DNA of 64,000 nucleotides, taken from NCBI GenBank assembly GCA_019828595.1, contig JAHQRK010000005.1:2728001-2792000 (forward strand). The letters are read 5' to 3'. The DNA is from Aphanomyces cochlioides. Taxonomy: Eukaryota; Oomycota; Saprolegniomycetes; Saprolegniales; Verrucalvaceae. The notes beneath the pieces were generated by a model. That model was not told the origin of the DNA. It searched no databases and was given only the letters and a program-made list of their open reading frames with translations. Shown one piece after another: positions 26,933 to 37,450 of this stretch (position 1 is the first letter of the stretch; the number at the start of each line of letters is the position of its first letter). A program made the translations under genes and the position numbers.

Positions 26933-27637
26933 GCATCACGCTCCACGTCTTCTCGCGTTCATCTGTCATCCCATGAAGAGAATATCTAACTTATCGCCAC
27001 CGTGTCGCGAAGTCATGTACCATAGTATCTATAATTAAGCCTTTTAATCCTTCATTACGAACATGGAATCGACAGACATGCGAAAGAGATCAAAGTTGGT
27101 ATCGTATTGCATTATCGAGGAAGAGATGTCTATCACGTGGTTACAGGTCGGGCCAAATAAATGCTCGCTTGATGTTGGTTATCTGGTCATGTTTTAGCTA
27201 TCAACACACTCATGCATCTTATCGGGAAACATGCACTCACTTACGTTCCATCATCGTCTTCTTCAAAGCTGGTGAACATGCATTTGATATCGGCCATGTA
27301 CGTCGCACACTCGACAATCATTGGGATGCTCGACACGACAGCAGGTCGCACCAACTATAATTCGATGTATAACGCAACCATGTTGACGATGTAATCCACG
27401 TACCGATTCTAAGACTACATTCTTGTTGCGCATCCTCCGAAAAGCAGTCGACGTAGCGCGTTGCGAGCCTCGATTCAGCGCCCGCGAGACCGCGCGGGTC
27501 ACCGTCGGCTGCATGCCGGGTCGGTAAAACATTGGCAAAATGCTACTGACCAAGAATGTATGGAAACTATATTTTATCCAATCAAAAGTGATTTGACGAA
27601 AATTATGATATATGATTGGCTATAATTTTATTGAAAA
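26933..27637. other. Intergenic, no gene seen
   Basis: AT-rich DNA between two plus-strand genes. An inverted CCAAT box (GATTGGC) at about 27613-27619 lies just before the next start codon. Overlapping short ORFs here show no family features. Confidence 0.5.
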
Positions 27638-27937
27638 ATGACCGATGTGTTCATAAACAAGATGGCCGTGGAATCAACGTCGGAGGACCTGCGAGTGAGC
27701 GAACACTTTCCGCGCGTGCCCAAAGCATGCAAAGATGTGGGCGAGCCATTCTTCGCTTGCTTGTACAAGCACGGAAAGCAGTCTGAAGGTGTGAGTGATC
27801 CAGATGCGGGCAAGAAAGGGATGGCTGCATGTGCCAAGCAATTGGCCGCGTACAACACGTGCGTGGACAAAGTTTATGCCGAGAAACCACGCAAGATGTT
27901 TCGTGTACCAGAAGCCTACCGCGTGCGAGACGAATAG
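27638..27937 (+). CDS. Twin CX9C (CHCH-type) mitochondrial protein
   Basis: A 99-residue protein without introns. Cysteines at 31 and 41 and at 65 and 75 form two exact C-x9-C motifs. This is the signature of small proteins that are imported into the mitochondrial intermembrane space and oxidised by the Mia40/Erv1 relay into a helical hairpin held by two disulfides. Many members help assemble cytochrome oxidase or other respiratory complexes. The segment between the motifs is 23 residues and the basic tail follows. There is no classical presequence, as expected for Mia40 clients. The ATG at 27662 is an alternative start eight codons in. Which CHCH subfamily it belongs to (COX assembly, complex I subunit or other) is not resolved. 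Confidence 0.75.
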   Translation: MTDVFINKMAVESTSEDLRVSEHFPRVPKACKDVGEPFFACLYKHGKQSEGVSDPDAGKKGMAACAKQLAAYNTCVDKVYAEKPRKMFRVPEAYRVRDE

Positions 27938-28397
27938 ATGCTTGTTCGTTCTTGATTTTTTCAACATGGAGACGCTAAGCACAGCTTGGACAGCATTTGT
28001 CCAAGTTGATGCGATTGTTTTTCGTTGTGTTCGCGTGCATTCCTCTACATCAAAGCAACTCGTAGGCAAACAAGAGAAAGTCCTCCATAGAGAGCTAATC
28101 GCAGCCTCTCTTTGTGAAGTTGTGCTGATATAGAGTTAACGGAGCAAGTGCATCGCATGCATCAAAGTCGTGTATACTCTTGATGATTCCTTAACATTGA
28201 CCTGAGTTATCGGTAGGTTGGTATGACACGTAGGGACAGTTAAATGCAAGATTCACAATGAGCCGAGAAATTCTGGGGGAAGAATTGTTGGAGTTGGGAA
28301 AGATGTAGACAACACAATAAACGCCGACCATGTTGGAGTTGGTCTTAGTGGACGCTACTCGGACTATCCGTGGAAAGGTTTATTGTCCTTTAGTGAT
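27938..28397. other. Convergent 3' intergenic region
   Basis: Lies between the 3' ends of the CX9C gene and the ATP synthase d gene. No coding signal seen. Confidence 0.5.
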
Positions 28398-28943
28398 TTA
28401 GTTTTGGGCGTCCTTTTCCCATTCCAAAGCAGCAATTTCATCATCGATTTCGTCGACGATTTCAGGGTGCAAGGCGGCGACTTCGTCGATCGACGTGTCC
28501 TTCGTGGTGCGGGTTTGTTCCAACAACGAGATGAATTCCTTCAATTCTTCAATGCGTTCAACGGAATCTTGGATTTCAGCGCTCAAGCGGTTGTAGGTAG
28601 GCTTCAAGTCGGATTCCAAGCTGCGGCCTTCCGTGTAGCAGTCGCTAGGCTTAATGTCAGGGAATTCGAGGTTGCGGTAGTTTTCTTCCAACGCATCAAC
28701 CAAATCCTTGTTCTTAATCAACTCTCTGTAGTGGGCAAAGTTGATCGCTTCAGGTTCACGTTGGTACAAAAGACCTTCAGCCAAAATGTTGTTATGGGTT
28801 TGCTTCAAGCTGTCCAACGATTGACGAGCGCGAGCATCGCTGAGCTTGGAACGCAAAGGTTCCCAGTTCGTGCTCAACGAAACAGGGGCGGCCGTGCTGA
28901 ATTGGCGGCTCGAGTGCTTGACAACCACACGCAACGAGTTCAT
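28398..28943 (-). CDS. ATP5PD: Mitochondrial ATP synthase subunit d
   Basis: A 181-residue protein, close to the usual ~160-180 residues. Residues 1-19 are basic and Ser-rich (N-S-L-R-V-V-V-K-H-S-S-R), a typical matrix presequence. The body carries the family pattern A-I-N-F-A-H-Y-R followed by N-K-D-L-V-D-A-L-E-E-N-Y, then a long charged helical region (about residues 100-181). Subunit d is part of the peripheral stalk of F1Fo-ATP synthase and holds the F1 head against the turning rotor in the inner membrane. The start at 28943 gives the presequence. A CCAAT box lies about 65 bp upstream. No intron is present and nothing looks broken. Confidence 0.88.
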   Translation of the reverse strand: MNSLRVVVKHSSRQFSTAAPVSLSTNWEPLRSKLSDARARQSLDSLKQTHNNILAEGLLYQREPEAINFAHYRELIKNKDLVDALEENYRNLEFPDIKPSDCYTEGRSLESDLKPTYNRLSAEIQDSVERIEELKEFISLLEQTRTTKDTSIDEVAALHPEIVDEIDDEIAALEWEKDAQN

Positions 28944-29621
28944 TCTCTCGACAAGAGTTCACGAAAGAGACGAAATGACTACAGCGGCATTTATAGCCAC
29001 CCACAGACCAATAGAACCTTCTTAAATTTATCTCGTTAAACTGTATACAATCAAAGCATAATAATAAAATTATAGAGGTTTTGTAAATAGTCTTGTTGCA
29101 CTTTCTAACAGTATTCAGTATTTCTTTCTGATTCTCTGGAATATTATAAGAATTACCTCTTACAATTAATACCTGTTTTGCACTTGGATTTGCATGTTGT
29201 CATCAAACCCAGTTTGTTCCGTTCTCCATGCATTGCATGGCCTTCTCTGATGATGGATTGGAAAGCGGGGATTTGCCTATGACATACAAAGATAGAACAA
29301 TTGAAAGCCTGATGGAAAAACGTGATTCAAAATCGAGTCTGAGGCAACGTGTCACCAAGGTTAACACTGGCCCAGGCGAATGAAGTCGCAAGAATTAAAA
29401 CCTGTCGATCAAATTACTTCCTTTCGAAGATACGACGCACAAAATTGCAAGTCTAACTCAAATGAAACGTTGAGCTTGCTATCCCCCTAGCGTTATCAAA
29501 ACAACGCTCTTGAGATCCCCCTCATCTAGCCACCACTTATCATCCGAAATAAAGCACGCCGCGAAATCCCGTTATTCAAGTGTAATCCCGGCCCGGCTTT
29601 GCTTAATAATGTCTGTAATAA
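28944..29621. other. Intergenic, AT-rich
   Basis: No gene recognised. It begins with the promoter side of the ATP synthase d gene (CCAAT box near 29009) and ends at a MITE. Confidence 0.5.
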
Positions 29622-29796
29622 TAGGGAGATTTCGAAAGTTATTCCATTCCCGCTCCCGTATAAATACCTCTTAAAATTTATTTTTCTACGGGAAGACTCT
29701 TAAACATTATAAGTTATCATCCCATAGAATTGGCTGATTATACGGGAGAAATTCCATTCCCATAAAAATTATAAGTGCGAGTTTCGAAATCTCCCT
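29622..29796. mobile_element. 175-bp MITE with TAGGGAGATTTCGAAA inverted ends
   Basis: TAGGGAGATTTCGAAA at 29622-29637 is the exact reverse complement of 29782-29797. The direct repeat AATGTCTGT is found at 29608-29616 and 29797-29805, which suggests a 9-bp target duplication with five extra bases on the left side. Inside are two copies of ATTCCATTCCC. There is no coding capacity, so movement would depend on a transposase elsewhere. A 9-bp duplication points to a Mutator-like origin, but this is a guess. Confidence 0.7.
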
Positions 29797-29994
29797 AATG
29801 TCTGTGTAGCTGTGCTGTCTGTTTGCCACGTGACTTTTTAAAAAAACCGAGAAAAAAGAACTCAGTGACCGACAATAAGTTACCAACACTATTTAGGAAA
29901 AAAGTTGAATAGTGTTCTGATCTTCCATAACATTCATATGCATTTCTTTTTTTTGCGTCGTCGCACTGCCAAGTCCAAGACCAACTTTGTCAAG

Positions 29995-30279
29995 ATGATC
30001 AACCAAGAAACCGGCATGGAAAAACTGAAGCGCAAGTGCTTGGAAAACCCATTTGTACCTGTCGGTGCAGCTGTGACGACTGCAGTTCTGGTTGGTGGCA
30101 TGACCACATTTTTGAAAGGTGGCGACTCGCGAACGCAGCAGAAATTCATGCGCGCTCGTGTGTTTGCCCAAGGAGCGACAGTCGTTGCCGTCGCGGTGAG
30201 CTCGCTTTTGGTAAACAAAGACTCGTTCCTGAGCAAGTGGCTTGCTGAAAATGCCGTTCTCCCCGTCGACAAACCGTAG
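29995..30279 (+). CDS. HIG1-domain protein (Rcf1-like respiratory supercomplex factor)
   Basis: A 94-residue protein counted from the ATG at 29995; the frame is open further upstream but that part is Phe/Arg-rich and does not look coding. The HIG1 domain covers most of it: N-P-F-V-P-V-G at 18-24, a first membrane span at about 22-40, the motif Q49-x3-R53-x-R55-x3-Q59, and a second span at about 57-72. This Q-x3-R-x-R-x3-Q pattern marks the Rcf1/HIGD type, which binds cytochrome oxidase and respiratory supercomplexes in the inner mitochondrial membrane. It is convergent with the syntaxin gene, with only 37 bp between the stop codons. Confidence 0.85.
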   Translation: MINQETGMEKLKRKCLENPFVPVGAAVTTAVLVGGMTTFLKGGDSRTQQKFMRARVFAQGATVVAVAVSSLLVNKDSFLSKWLAENAVLPVDKP

Positions 30280-30316
30280 GCATATTGTGTAACATAAGAC
30301 AACCTGCGTCTTGATA

Positions 30317-31481
30317 TTAAGCAAGGAAGAAGAGGAAAAAAACGATAAAGACAAGCAGAATCGCGCCAATCTTCATCATGAGAGCACTATTGCTCAAACT
30401 ATCCCGGAAGATTTCAAGTTGCCGCGTGCCTTGGTCGATGTTCATGGCGGCATCGTCAACATTTTCGTCAATTCTAGACGTAACGGTGATTTATCTGTGG
30501 ATTGACTCGCTACGTACATTCGTACAGCTTCACCCTGTGCACTTATCATGACGGAGAGTCGCTGGAAGAGTTCGCCTAGTTCCACAATATGCGATTGAAT
30601 GTTTGACACGGCTTCGGCTCGCGAGTCTGCATAGGTTTGTTCGGGTGCAAGCAATTGTTGCTGGCTCTACTCAGAGATCATGGTCAACTTCGTCGGCAGG
30701 AGGCGACGTATTACTTGTTCTGAAATGAGCGGTACAGTCTCGCTTCCACCGCCTTCGCCCTCTACACCTTGCGGACGTGGCAGGGGAGCGCTAAACGCCA
30801 GCGGCGCACTCAGTAGACTAGAAGCACCAAGTTGAATTTAACACATGACAAGATATCCTCGTACCCAGCGGCCCCTCGACCATATTGTGACTTTCGATCG
30901 TGCTGGTGCTGGAGGTTTTCTTGCCGGACTTGGAGAATGTCCTTGAAGCCCTTGGTTGTGTTCATGAGTGTGCTCTTCATTTGAGTCACAATAGCATCTG
31001 AATGTCTTGCAGCATGGTTGGACGAATAGCCTCCTCGCTGGCTTCGCTGGAAGCTCTACATGCGCACTTAGGTAAAAAAGCATGCCGCAGGTACTTCTAG
31101 ATCGTCTAGCTTTGTATGGATAAGAGTGATGTCTTGTTTGACGAGTTGGGTCAGTTCGTTGATCTGGCTGCTTGGGTCGTTAAACATGTTGGTTTGCCGG
31201 ACGACTACAAGCAAACCATTCAAGATAAAGTCACATGAGCAAGTAAGATGTACGCAGCGTCAGTTGTTGCAATCGTTGCGATACTTTGTGCACTTCTTTT
31301 GACACGTCAGACGCGGCGGCATTGAAGTGGACTTGCTGTTGAACAGCAGTCAATGGTTTCTACCACAGTTTGAGCCCCAATAGTCCTCAGATAGCTTTAC
31401 CTGTTTCTTGGACTTGGAGGGCACCATAAGCGGCACAAAGCTCTTGCAGAGCTGCATGAACTCGCTCGTCCTGTCGGTCAT
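30317..31481 (-). CDS. STX5: Syntaxin-5 / Sed5-type Qa-SNARE (seven exons)
   Basis: Joining short GT-AG introns gives a full SNARE. Exon 1 (31401-31481) opens with M-T-D-R-T-S-E-F, the Sed5 N-terminal signature bound by Sly1. Exon 2 is 31254-31359; later exons encode the helical Habc-like region with N-D-P-S-S-Q-I-N-E-L. The SNARE motif includes A-E-A-V-S-N-I-Q-S-H-I-V-E-L-G-E-L-F, with the ionic-layer Gln region, then I-D-E-N-V-D-D across the last intron (30474-30517, 44 bp). The C-terminus is one hydrophobic anchor ending at the stop at 30317. Qa-SNAREs of this class drive ER-Golgi and intra-Golgi vesicle fusion. The longest uninterrupted frame is only 70 codons, so the gene is easy to miss. 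Middle exon borders were set by eye. Confidence 0.88.
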
Positions 31482-33456
31482 CCTCACCGTCGTGTGGATT
31501 CGCAGTCGCTCTTCCTTATTATAGAAGTTCCTTTAAGTACGATCTTTTAAATACGATTGAGAGTCACAAAGTGATAAAGTGATGTCACCATGCCAGAATT
31601 TAGAAACAATTCTTTTATTCCAAAATGTTCTTTTATTCATATCTCCTTCACGAAGCTATTCCTTAAATACAAAGAGTTGACTGAACAGGCTCCACTAATT
31701 CAAGTCGTAAGAACCGCCAAAAGGAAGTCTCAGGCATTTGAATTCCCTCGACTTCCTACTTCTTTGAGAGTAGAAGAAGAAATCAGTGCAATTGCGCTTG
31801 CTCCAAGACGCCTGACTAATGATTGGCTGAATCCAATTTCCACCACCAATCATAAGCGTTTATTTCATGCCAAGATTTGTTTACTGAGTAAGGTGCGAAG
31901 AAATGCTCAAAATCGAACGACACTACGAATATCTCTTGTTGTGCCAAGAGATTGCCGTGATGTTTCGTGTTATGCGATTACACGGCAGGTCGACGACGAA
32001 TGAAGCCCCAAGCTCTTGAATCTTACTGTTGTCAAACTTTTCTGTTGAGGTGAGAAGGACGTGGCTGTCGCTATATATTGGATGTTTCACATGCTGCAGA
32101 CAAGACAACCTTCCGGAGGCACCGAGGGGGCCATAGGTCGTCTAGTCTCAAAGCTCGATCGACGTCGGTAATAATACTTCACTCTAAAGTGATAGGAATC
32201 TGGGGTAAACATGCCACGAACTTGGCATTCGTCTTGATCGAACCCACTAACGATATTCCAAATGATACTTGCCATAGACACAGTTGAGAACACCGAGATG
32301 TGCATGCTTCCTGATCAAATTTTCCCGTGACGATATCAGTGTAGTCATTCTATTGCTCATTCGGGGAGGCCATCTCTGTTCCACGTAGTTTTGGCACATA
32401 CCAAGCGGCCAATTTGCCACAAATCGATTTGAAAAGTCACTATCGTTTGCCTGGAGAAGCAAGCTACGACATGCACTGAAAACGACAACAAGGTTCAGAC
32501 AAAGTCAACATTTACAAAGCATGATGCTGTACGATCTTCAATTTGACGATTGCATTCCAGGTATCATCCAATCAGATTCATTCTCTAGACTTCAAAACAT
32601 AAAATTCATAGTATAAAGTTAAACAGGCACTCACACCCTTCATTATCTTCTTGTGTCAATGAGGAGATTTCGCGGCGTCCTCATCCATCCTATAGTTGAA
32701 ACCTGTACGCATATTTGTTCAAACATGTGCGCATATTGTTCAAAACACAATCATGACAGACTGGCCTATGCTGTAGAACAAGTATTCTTGAAACTCCAAA
32801 GTCACGGTTCCAGTTGGCTATCTTTCAGCAGAATTCGCACAACCAAATGTACTTGGGGGTACACCGCGGTGTCAATGCAATGCAAACCGTTTGGATAATG
32901 TATTGCGCGGTGCACAGATTGACTACTTGGGCGCTAAATCTTGGTCGGAGATTAATTGTCTGGGATGCAGTTTGTGGCCTGCATGGTCTGGCGCAACAAG
33001 AGGAGAGCTGTCGGAAGCGGAACCCATCCACTCAGACCAGGGCACGAGTTTTGAATTCAAGTTGAGCCTGATACCAAAATGCTGAGGGGACATGCAACAA
33101 GGCATTTTCGTGATTTCCTCGTTGTCATCTTGTTTTTCAGCTGGAAGTGAGACGTCCTCAATGTTTCCAATCCTAGGAGGTTGAGATTCATATCATGGAG
33201 GATCATATGACTTGTGGCAGAGTCCTCGGGTTGTTCCATATCAACGCCACTGTCTGCATCACCACATCTTCGTGTCGCCCCTTCTTGTCGGTTCTGAAAA
33301 TGATTGCACTCTCTGATTGATTATTTGATCGTTTTCATTGGCTGGTCTCTAGCCAATCATTTTACTCTATTTTATGTCAACCAATCAAAATGGGTCACAG
33401 CGTGTGGCGTTCTTGAAATTGATTGGATTATTTTTAGCCAATGATAACAAACTAAA
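31482..33456. other. Intergenic region with weak coding traces
   Basis: No gene is recognised in nearly 2 kb. A plus-strand ORF of 137 codons at 31590-32003 has no family features. On the minus strand, 32930-33250 reads as acidic peptides in two linked frames and may hold exons of an unknown gene; 31990-32460 likewise. These need transcript data. Confidence 0.35.
33340..33445 (+). promoter_or_regulatory. CCAAT-box cluster upstream of ISCU
   Basis: About four CCAAT or inverted ATTGG boxes occur in roughly 100 bp just before the ISCU start (CATTGGC, GCCAATC, ACCAATC, GATTGG, GCCAATG). Such clusters bind NF-Y in other eukaryotes. Binding here is inferred. Confidence 0.5.
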
Positions 33457-33981
33457 ATGAAAATGGAAGCCATGAAAATCTGTTTGGCTGCTGCACTCCC
33501 AGAAATCCCTCAAGGAAGAATGATGCAAGCTGCCTCTGGACTCCGTGTCGTGCGCCGCGCGTTGACCCCATCTCGCGTGGCTGTGCGTATGTACCACGAA
33601 AATATCATTGATCACTACGAGAACCCTCGAAATGTTGGATCTCTTGACAAGAAGTCGGCTTCGGTCGGCACTGGTCTTGTGGGTGCTCCTGCCTGTGGTG
33701 ATGTGATGAAGTTGCAGATCCAAGTCGACGAAAATGGCACGATTATCGACTCGAAATTCAAAACCTTTGGTTGTGGCTCTGCGATTGCCAGCAGTTCGGT
33801 CGCCACCGAATGGCTCAAGGGTAAGAATGTCGACGATTGCTTGAGCATCAAGAACACCGATATTGCCAACCATTTGAAGCTTCCCCCTGTGAAATTGCAC
33901 TGCAGTATGCTTGCTGAAGATGCGATCAAGGCGGCGGTCCAAGATTACAAGGACAAGCAAAAGAAGAAGGTTAATGCGTAA
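33457..33981 (+). CDS. ISCU: ISCU iron-sulfur cluster scaffold, mitochondrial
   Basis: A 174-residue protein with a basic presequence of about 45 residues, then the IscU fold beginning M-Y-H-E-N-I-I-D-H-Y-E-N-P-R-N-V-G. The cluster ligands are all present: Cys80 and Asp82 in G-A-P-A-C-G-D, Cys106 in F-G-C-G-S-A-I-A, and His148-Cys149. The LPPVK loop at 142-146, bound by the Hsp70 chaperone (HscA/Ssq1), is intact. The protein holds nascent [2Fe-2S] clusters made with NFS1, ISD11 and frataxin, and passes them on with Hsp70/Hsc20. The Hsp70 nucleotide-exchange factor GrpE is encoded in the same window. Three nearby Met codons could serve as start; the first gives a full presequence. A CCAAT-rich promoter lies directly upstream. 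Confidence 0.97.
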   Translation: MKMEAMKICLAAALPEIPQGRMMQAASGLRVVRRALTPSRVAVRMYHENIIDHYENPRNVGSLDKKSASVGTGLVGAPACGDVMKLQIQVDENGTIIDSKFKTFGCGSAIASSSVATEWLKGKNVDDCLSIKNTDIANHLKLPPVKLHCSMLAEDAIKAAVQDYKDKQKKKVNA

Positions 33982-34233
33982 ATGATGTTTTATTAAGATC
34001 TCATCAATGCTACAAAAAGCTCACGACGACCTACTAGTTCCCGGAGCTCTCACGTACAAGCTAGACCGCCGTCATGCACACGTGTCTCTCCTTGCGCCAA
34101 GGCTGTCCAATTCATACATGTATTTGTTCCGTGAATGATGTGTCCATGGATCGCCCCGAAACGCCTTAGCCACGAGTATAAAAACGCACCCATCTCAGGT
34201 GTTCCTCGCACTTCTTTACTACCAGGAGTACTA
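33982..34233. other. Short spacer between ISCU and a transposon
   Basis: No coding signal. It ends at the TA dinucleotide (34232-34233) that flanks the inverted-repeat element. Confidence 0.5.
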
Positions 34234-35105
34234 CACCTTTTTACCTTCAAGTTCAGTGGATCGTAAGTTCAAGTGCAGTGTACTTATGAAAATTTATAGA
34301 GATGAAAGGAAGGCAGGCACGGAAAACAAAATCGGACTTCCTCGCAAAATTAATTGCTGCGGCTTTAAAGTTTTTGAACTCTGGAATCTTATTTTCGCAA
34401 AAACACAAAAAACAACTTTCTTCGAGTTTTGGATTGTATTGAAGTTATTGAGAAAGCATATGTTTAGAACATGTTTCAATCAAGTTTAAACGTCGTATTC
34501 TTTCTTTTTTGATGATTTAAACTGGTGCAATCGATAGATCTCCTCAAGACGAATCCAAAAATGCAGAAATCTCAAAAATGAAATTTTTTCAAAGTCCGCC
34601 GATGGTCGACTTCGGGACGTCGGTACACAGCGACTATTTCACTTCTTGGGCCCCAAGAAGGCTTAATATGTAGCCACAGACGCGCTCTATAGCGCTGTAT
34701 ACGTAACACCAAACTGTCTGATTGGCAATAAGTCTGATTTTGTTTTCCGTGCCTTCATAGATAAGTGATAAGAGGTATGCATTTCTTGTTGCCATGCACT
34801 GCTCAGGCCAGTTTGTTATATCCGACGCCCATGAAGACACCTCATCGTGACCTGCTGACCATCCCTCCAAATACAACAATCAAAGCCCATAGAGCGCGCA
34901 TCCTCGAGCTTGCGTCACAACAAGCTATTGAAGTCATCACACCATGTCTCTGCCGAAGCTGCTATAGGCACACTCAAAAGTTCTTTGAGTCAGTGATGAA
35001 GTCCAAGTGGGAACATAATATTCATTAATACAGGTGATTTGTTTTAGTGAATATCGAATTTGAGCATACACTGCACTTGAACTTACGATCCACTGAACTT
35101 AAAGG

Positions 35106-37432
35106 TAGGGATCCTCACGGCTCGGGTCAGCACGGCTCGGCTAGAAACCGACTTGGAGAAAATGTAACCAAGCCGATCAGACTTTTAGCCAGCTGAAGCC
35201 GAGCCGAACCGATAAAGCCGCGGCTAAGCCGGTAGGCCAGATGACAGCATATATGACGTGGTTATCGATACCTATGGGAGCTCTCAGGATCTACACGCCT
35301 GAGTCAAGATACTGCAGAATGACTGGGTCGTCTTTCGCCATTTCTTGCAGGTCGACTGAGGCTTTCAAGTTGTCCAATTCGGCAAGATAGTCGCTCGGCA
35401 GAGGATACTTGGACTTTTGGAAGAAGCTTAGCCACGAGGCAACACATATTTCAGCCTTAAACATTGTGTCGCTCAGTCTTGGGCGTCCGTCAAAAACATG
35501 CTTAGCCGTAGAATTTGCTCGTTCGCTTGGTACAGAGGTTGCTGGAACAGCCAAAATATTTGCAGCCAGCTTGTAGAGCCGAGGGTACTCGCTCTTGTGC
35601 GTCTTCCACCAGGCCATCACATTGACATCACGCGACAATTGGGGATGCAAGGTGAACACTTGTAGTTCTATTTGTACTTTAGACGGCATAGATGTAGTTG
35701 ATCCAAACAGATCAATATCATTGTCCAAGTCACGTATGGGGAATACCAGGCTTCTGCAGTCAGCATCGTCGTAATCAGTGAGCTTTTCAAGAAACGACTC
35801 CACAATTGATCTATCGCATGCATAATCTACTGACGAGGAATCACGTGCTACTCTTAAATCCAAAAATTTTGCAACATTTGCCACATTGCAATTCAAATGT
35901 CGAGCATGATCAATAAGGTTGTCAAGCATGGCTTTACTCGCCTCAGCGAGGACGGCATTATCATGGTCAAGATTGCAATTGCAGTGATCGATTAGAAACT
36001 TGTTTGCGGCAATAGCCTTCGACAAGCTGCAGTAGTGACTGGACCCCAAGTGAGTACTGACTCTAGCTGGGACTTCCAAGAAGGATTGAACATCATCAAT
36101 GACATCCCAATCAACTTCAACTGGAATTGAACTTGTTGACAAAAGAGCAACAATGACTTGCTTGAATTTCAAACAGTCTCTCAACATGGCGTGTGTTGAG
36201 TTCCAGCGGGTAGGAGTGTCTAAAGTTGGAGGGTTGAAAGCTTTCCCCAGAAATGTTTTTGACATTGTTGTAAACATCGCACGCATATTCTTACTCGAAC
36301 GTATGGAGGAAATGTAAGACCGTAAACGATCAATGGATGGTGCAATTGCGTCTGTAATTGCACGTACAGCGAGCTGGAATGTATGGGCAAAGCAACGGAT
36401 GTGCTCAGTACTTGCTGCGCCAGCATTGAGGAGGGATATTGCTGTCGTGGCTGCCAAGACCGCATCACTACCATTATCGGTCACAATTGCTACAAGAGGC
36501 TGGGTAAGTTCAAGTGCCGAAACAAGCTGTGCCAAGCATTCACCACAACGCCTGCCACTACCAGGTCCAGGTTGAACGTGAAAGAAGTCCAGAATGATCT
36601 CTTCAAGACTGGCATTGTCCTCGTTCATCCAATGTAGAGTGACAGCGTAAAAACCGCGTAAGGACTGATTCGACCAACCATCAAATGTCACTGAGCATCC
36701 AACTTTCAAAGAGCAGAGATGGCGTTTGATGAGAACCTTAAGAACAATATACATTTGAATGATTCGTCTCGAAATGGCTGAGGTGCTGGGCACAATGCAA
36801 GTGGGCATAATTCGGCGCATAAAATCAACAAATCCGTTTGATCCAACATGCTCATAGGATAAACGACAAGAAACAATGTATGTTGCAATGGTTGAAATGA
36901 GTTGTTTGTCGGACAAGGGCTTTGTACAGCTTTCCAATGTCCTTTGCAGCAATGGTGACTGTGTGGCTTTGTCGGCGCCAGATACATTGTGGCGATTCAA
37001 GTGGTTTCCAATTGTTCCAGTAGATGTATTGTTGGAGAATATCGTCGTACAATATATACAACGTCGCCGACCACCTTTGAGTGTTTCAATGTGTGGAGTA
37101 ATCCAAGATATTGGTCGAGTGGTAGCGCGTTTAGCGCTTAGCTGGCGCTGGGTCCTGTAGAGGAACAGATGTGCTGGGCGTCGGATTCTCTGTTGGAGAC
37201 ATTTTGTGCTAGAACTGTTGGTAAGTGGTGCAAATGCAACTGAGCTCTGGAGTTTCTTCTTTCTATTTCTAGAGCATAAGATCACATTGGCTCCAGCTGA
37301 AGTGATCGGTTTCAACGGCTTGGCTCAGTTTGGTTCGGCTTCAAACCGGACACCAAGATTTGAAACCAAACCGATGCGGTTCCACTCGGTTCGGCTCGGC
37401 TCCGGCTTCGAACCGAACCATGGGGATGCCTA
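35106..37432 (-). mobile_element. hAT transposon, 2.3 kb, with 8-bp target duplication
   Basis: The ends are imperfect inverted repeats: TAGGGATCCTCACGG on the left and, read inward on the other strand, TAGGCATCCCCATGG on the right. The flanking 8-mers CTTAAAGG (35098-35105) and CTTGAAGG (37433-37440) are a target duplication with one later change; the right copy matches the undamaged repeat of the host element. Both subterminal regions (35113-35260 and 37310-37425) are packed with GGCTCGG/GGTTCGG and their complements, a usual arrangement for hAT transposase binding sites. Confidence 0.9.
35291..37202 (-). CDS. hAT-family transposase, nearly complete, N-terminal frameshift likely
   Basis: The main frame covers a BED-type zinc finger (C-I-Y-C...H-L-N-R-H), T-F-D-G-W-S-N with a first catalytic Asp, V-T-D-N-G-S-D with a second, the C-F-A-H-T-F-Q-L block, T-R-W-N-S-T, and a complete hAT dimerisation region near the end (W-W-K-T-H-K...P-S-E-R-A-N-S). 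No stop interrupts it. The main frame lacks an early ATG. An ATG at 37202 opens a plausible N-terminus (M-S-P-T-E-N-P) in another frame that would need a one-base shift near 37135 to enter the main frame. So the gene may be lightly damaged. The protein would cut and paste the surrounding element. Confidence 0.9.
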
Positions 37433-37450
37433 CTTGAAGGTAAAAAGGTG

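Larger units (their letters stand above)
34234..37450. mobile_element. TA-flanked inverted-repeat element (882 bp before interruption), split by a nested hAT
   Basis: The left end starts CACCTTTTTACC at 34234 and the left inverted repeat runs to 34282 (49 bp). The right repeat is in two parts: 35067-35105 and, after the hAT insertion, 37441-37450. Joined, they are the reverse complement of the left repeat with one mismatch, which lies in the hAT target duplication. TA flanks both outer ends (34232-34233, 37451-37452), as for Tc1/mariner-type elements. Without the hAT and one duplication the element is 882 bp. A second inverted repeat of 25 bp (34315-34339 and 34730-34754) lies inside. No transposase is recognisable, so this is a non-autonomous element. 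Confidence 0.85.

Noticed and set aside
26445..26969. 174-codon minus-strand ORF over the one-TM gene
   Set aside because: Opposite strand of a better supported ORF with a good ATG context; no family features.
28383..29039. 218-codon plus-strand ORF over the ATP synthase d gene
   Set aside because: It is the opposite-strand shadow of a clearly conserved gene.
31590..32003. 137-codon plus-strand ORF
   Set aside because: No recognisable domain, odd composition, and CCAAT-like and AT-rich elements inside; kept only as a weak trace.
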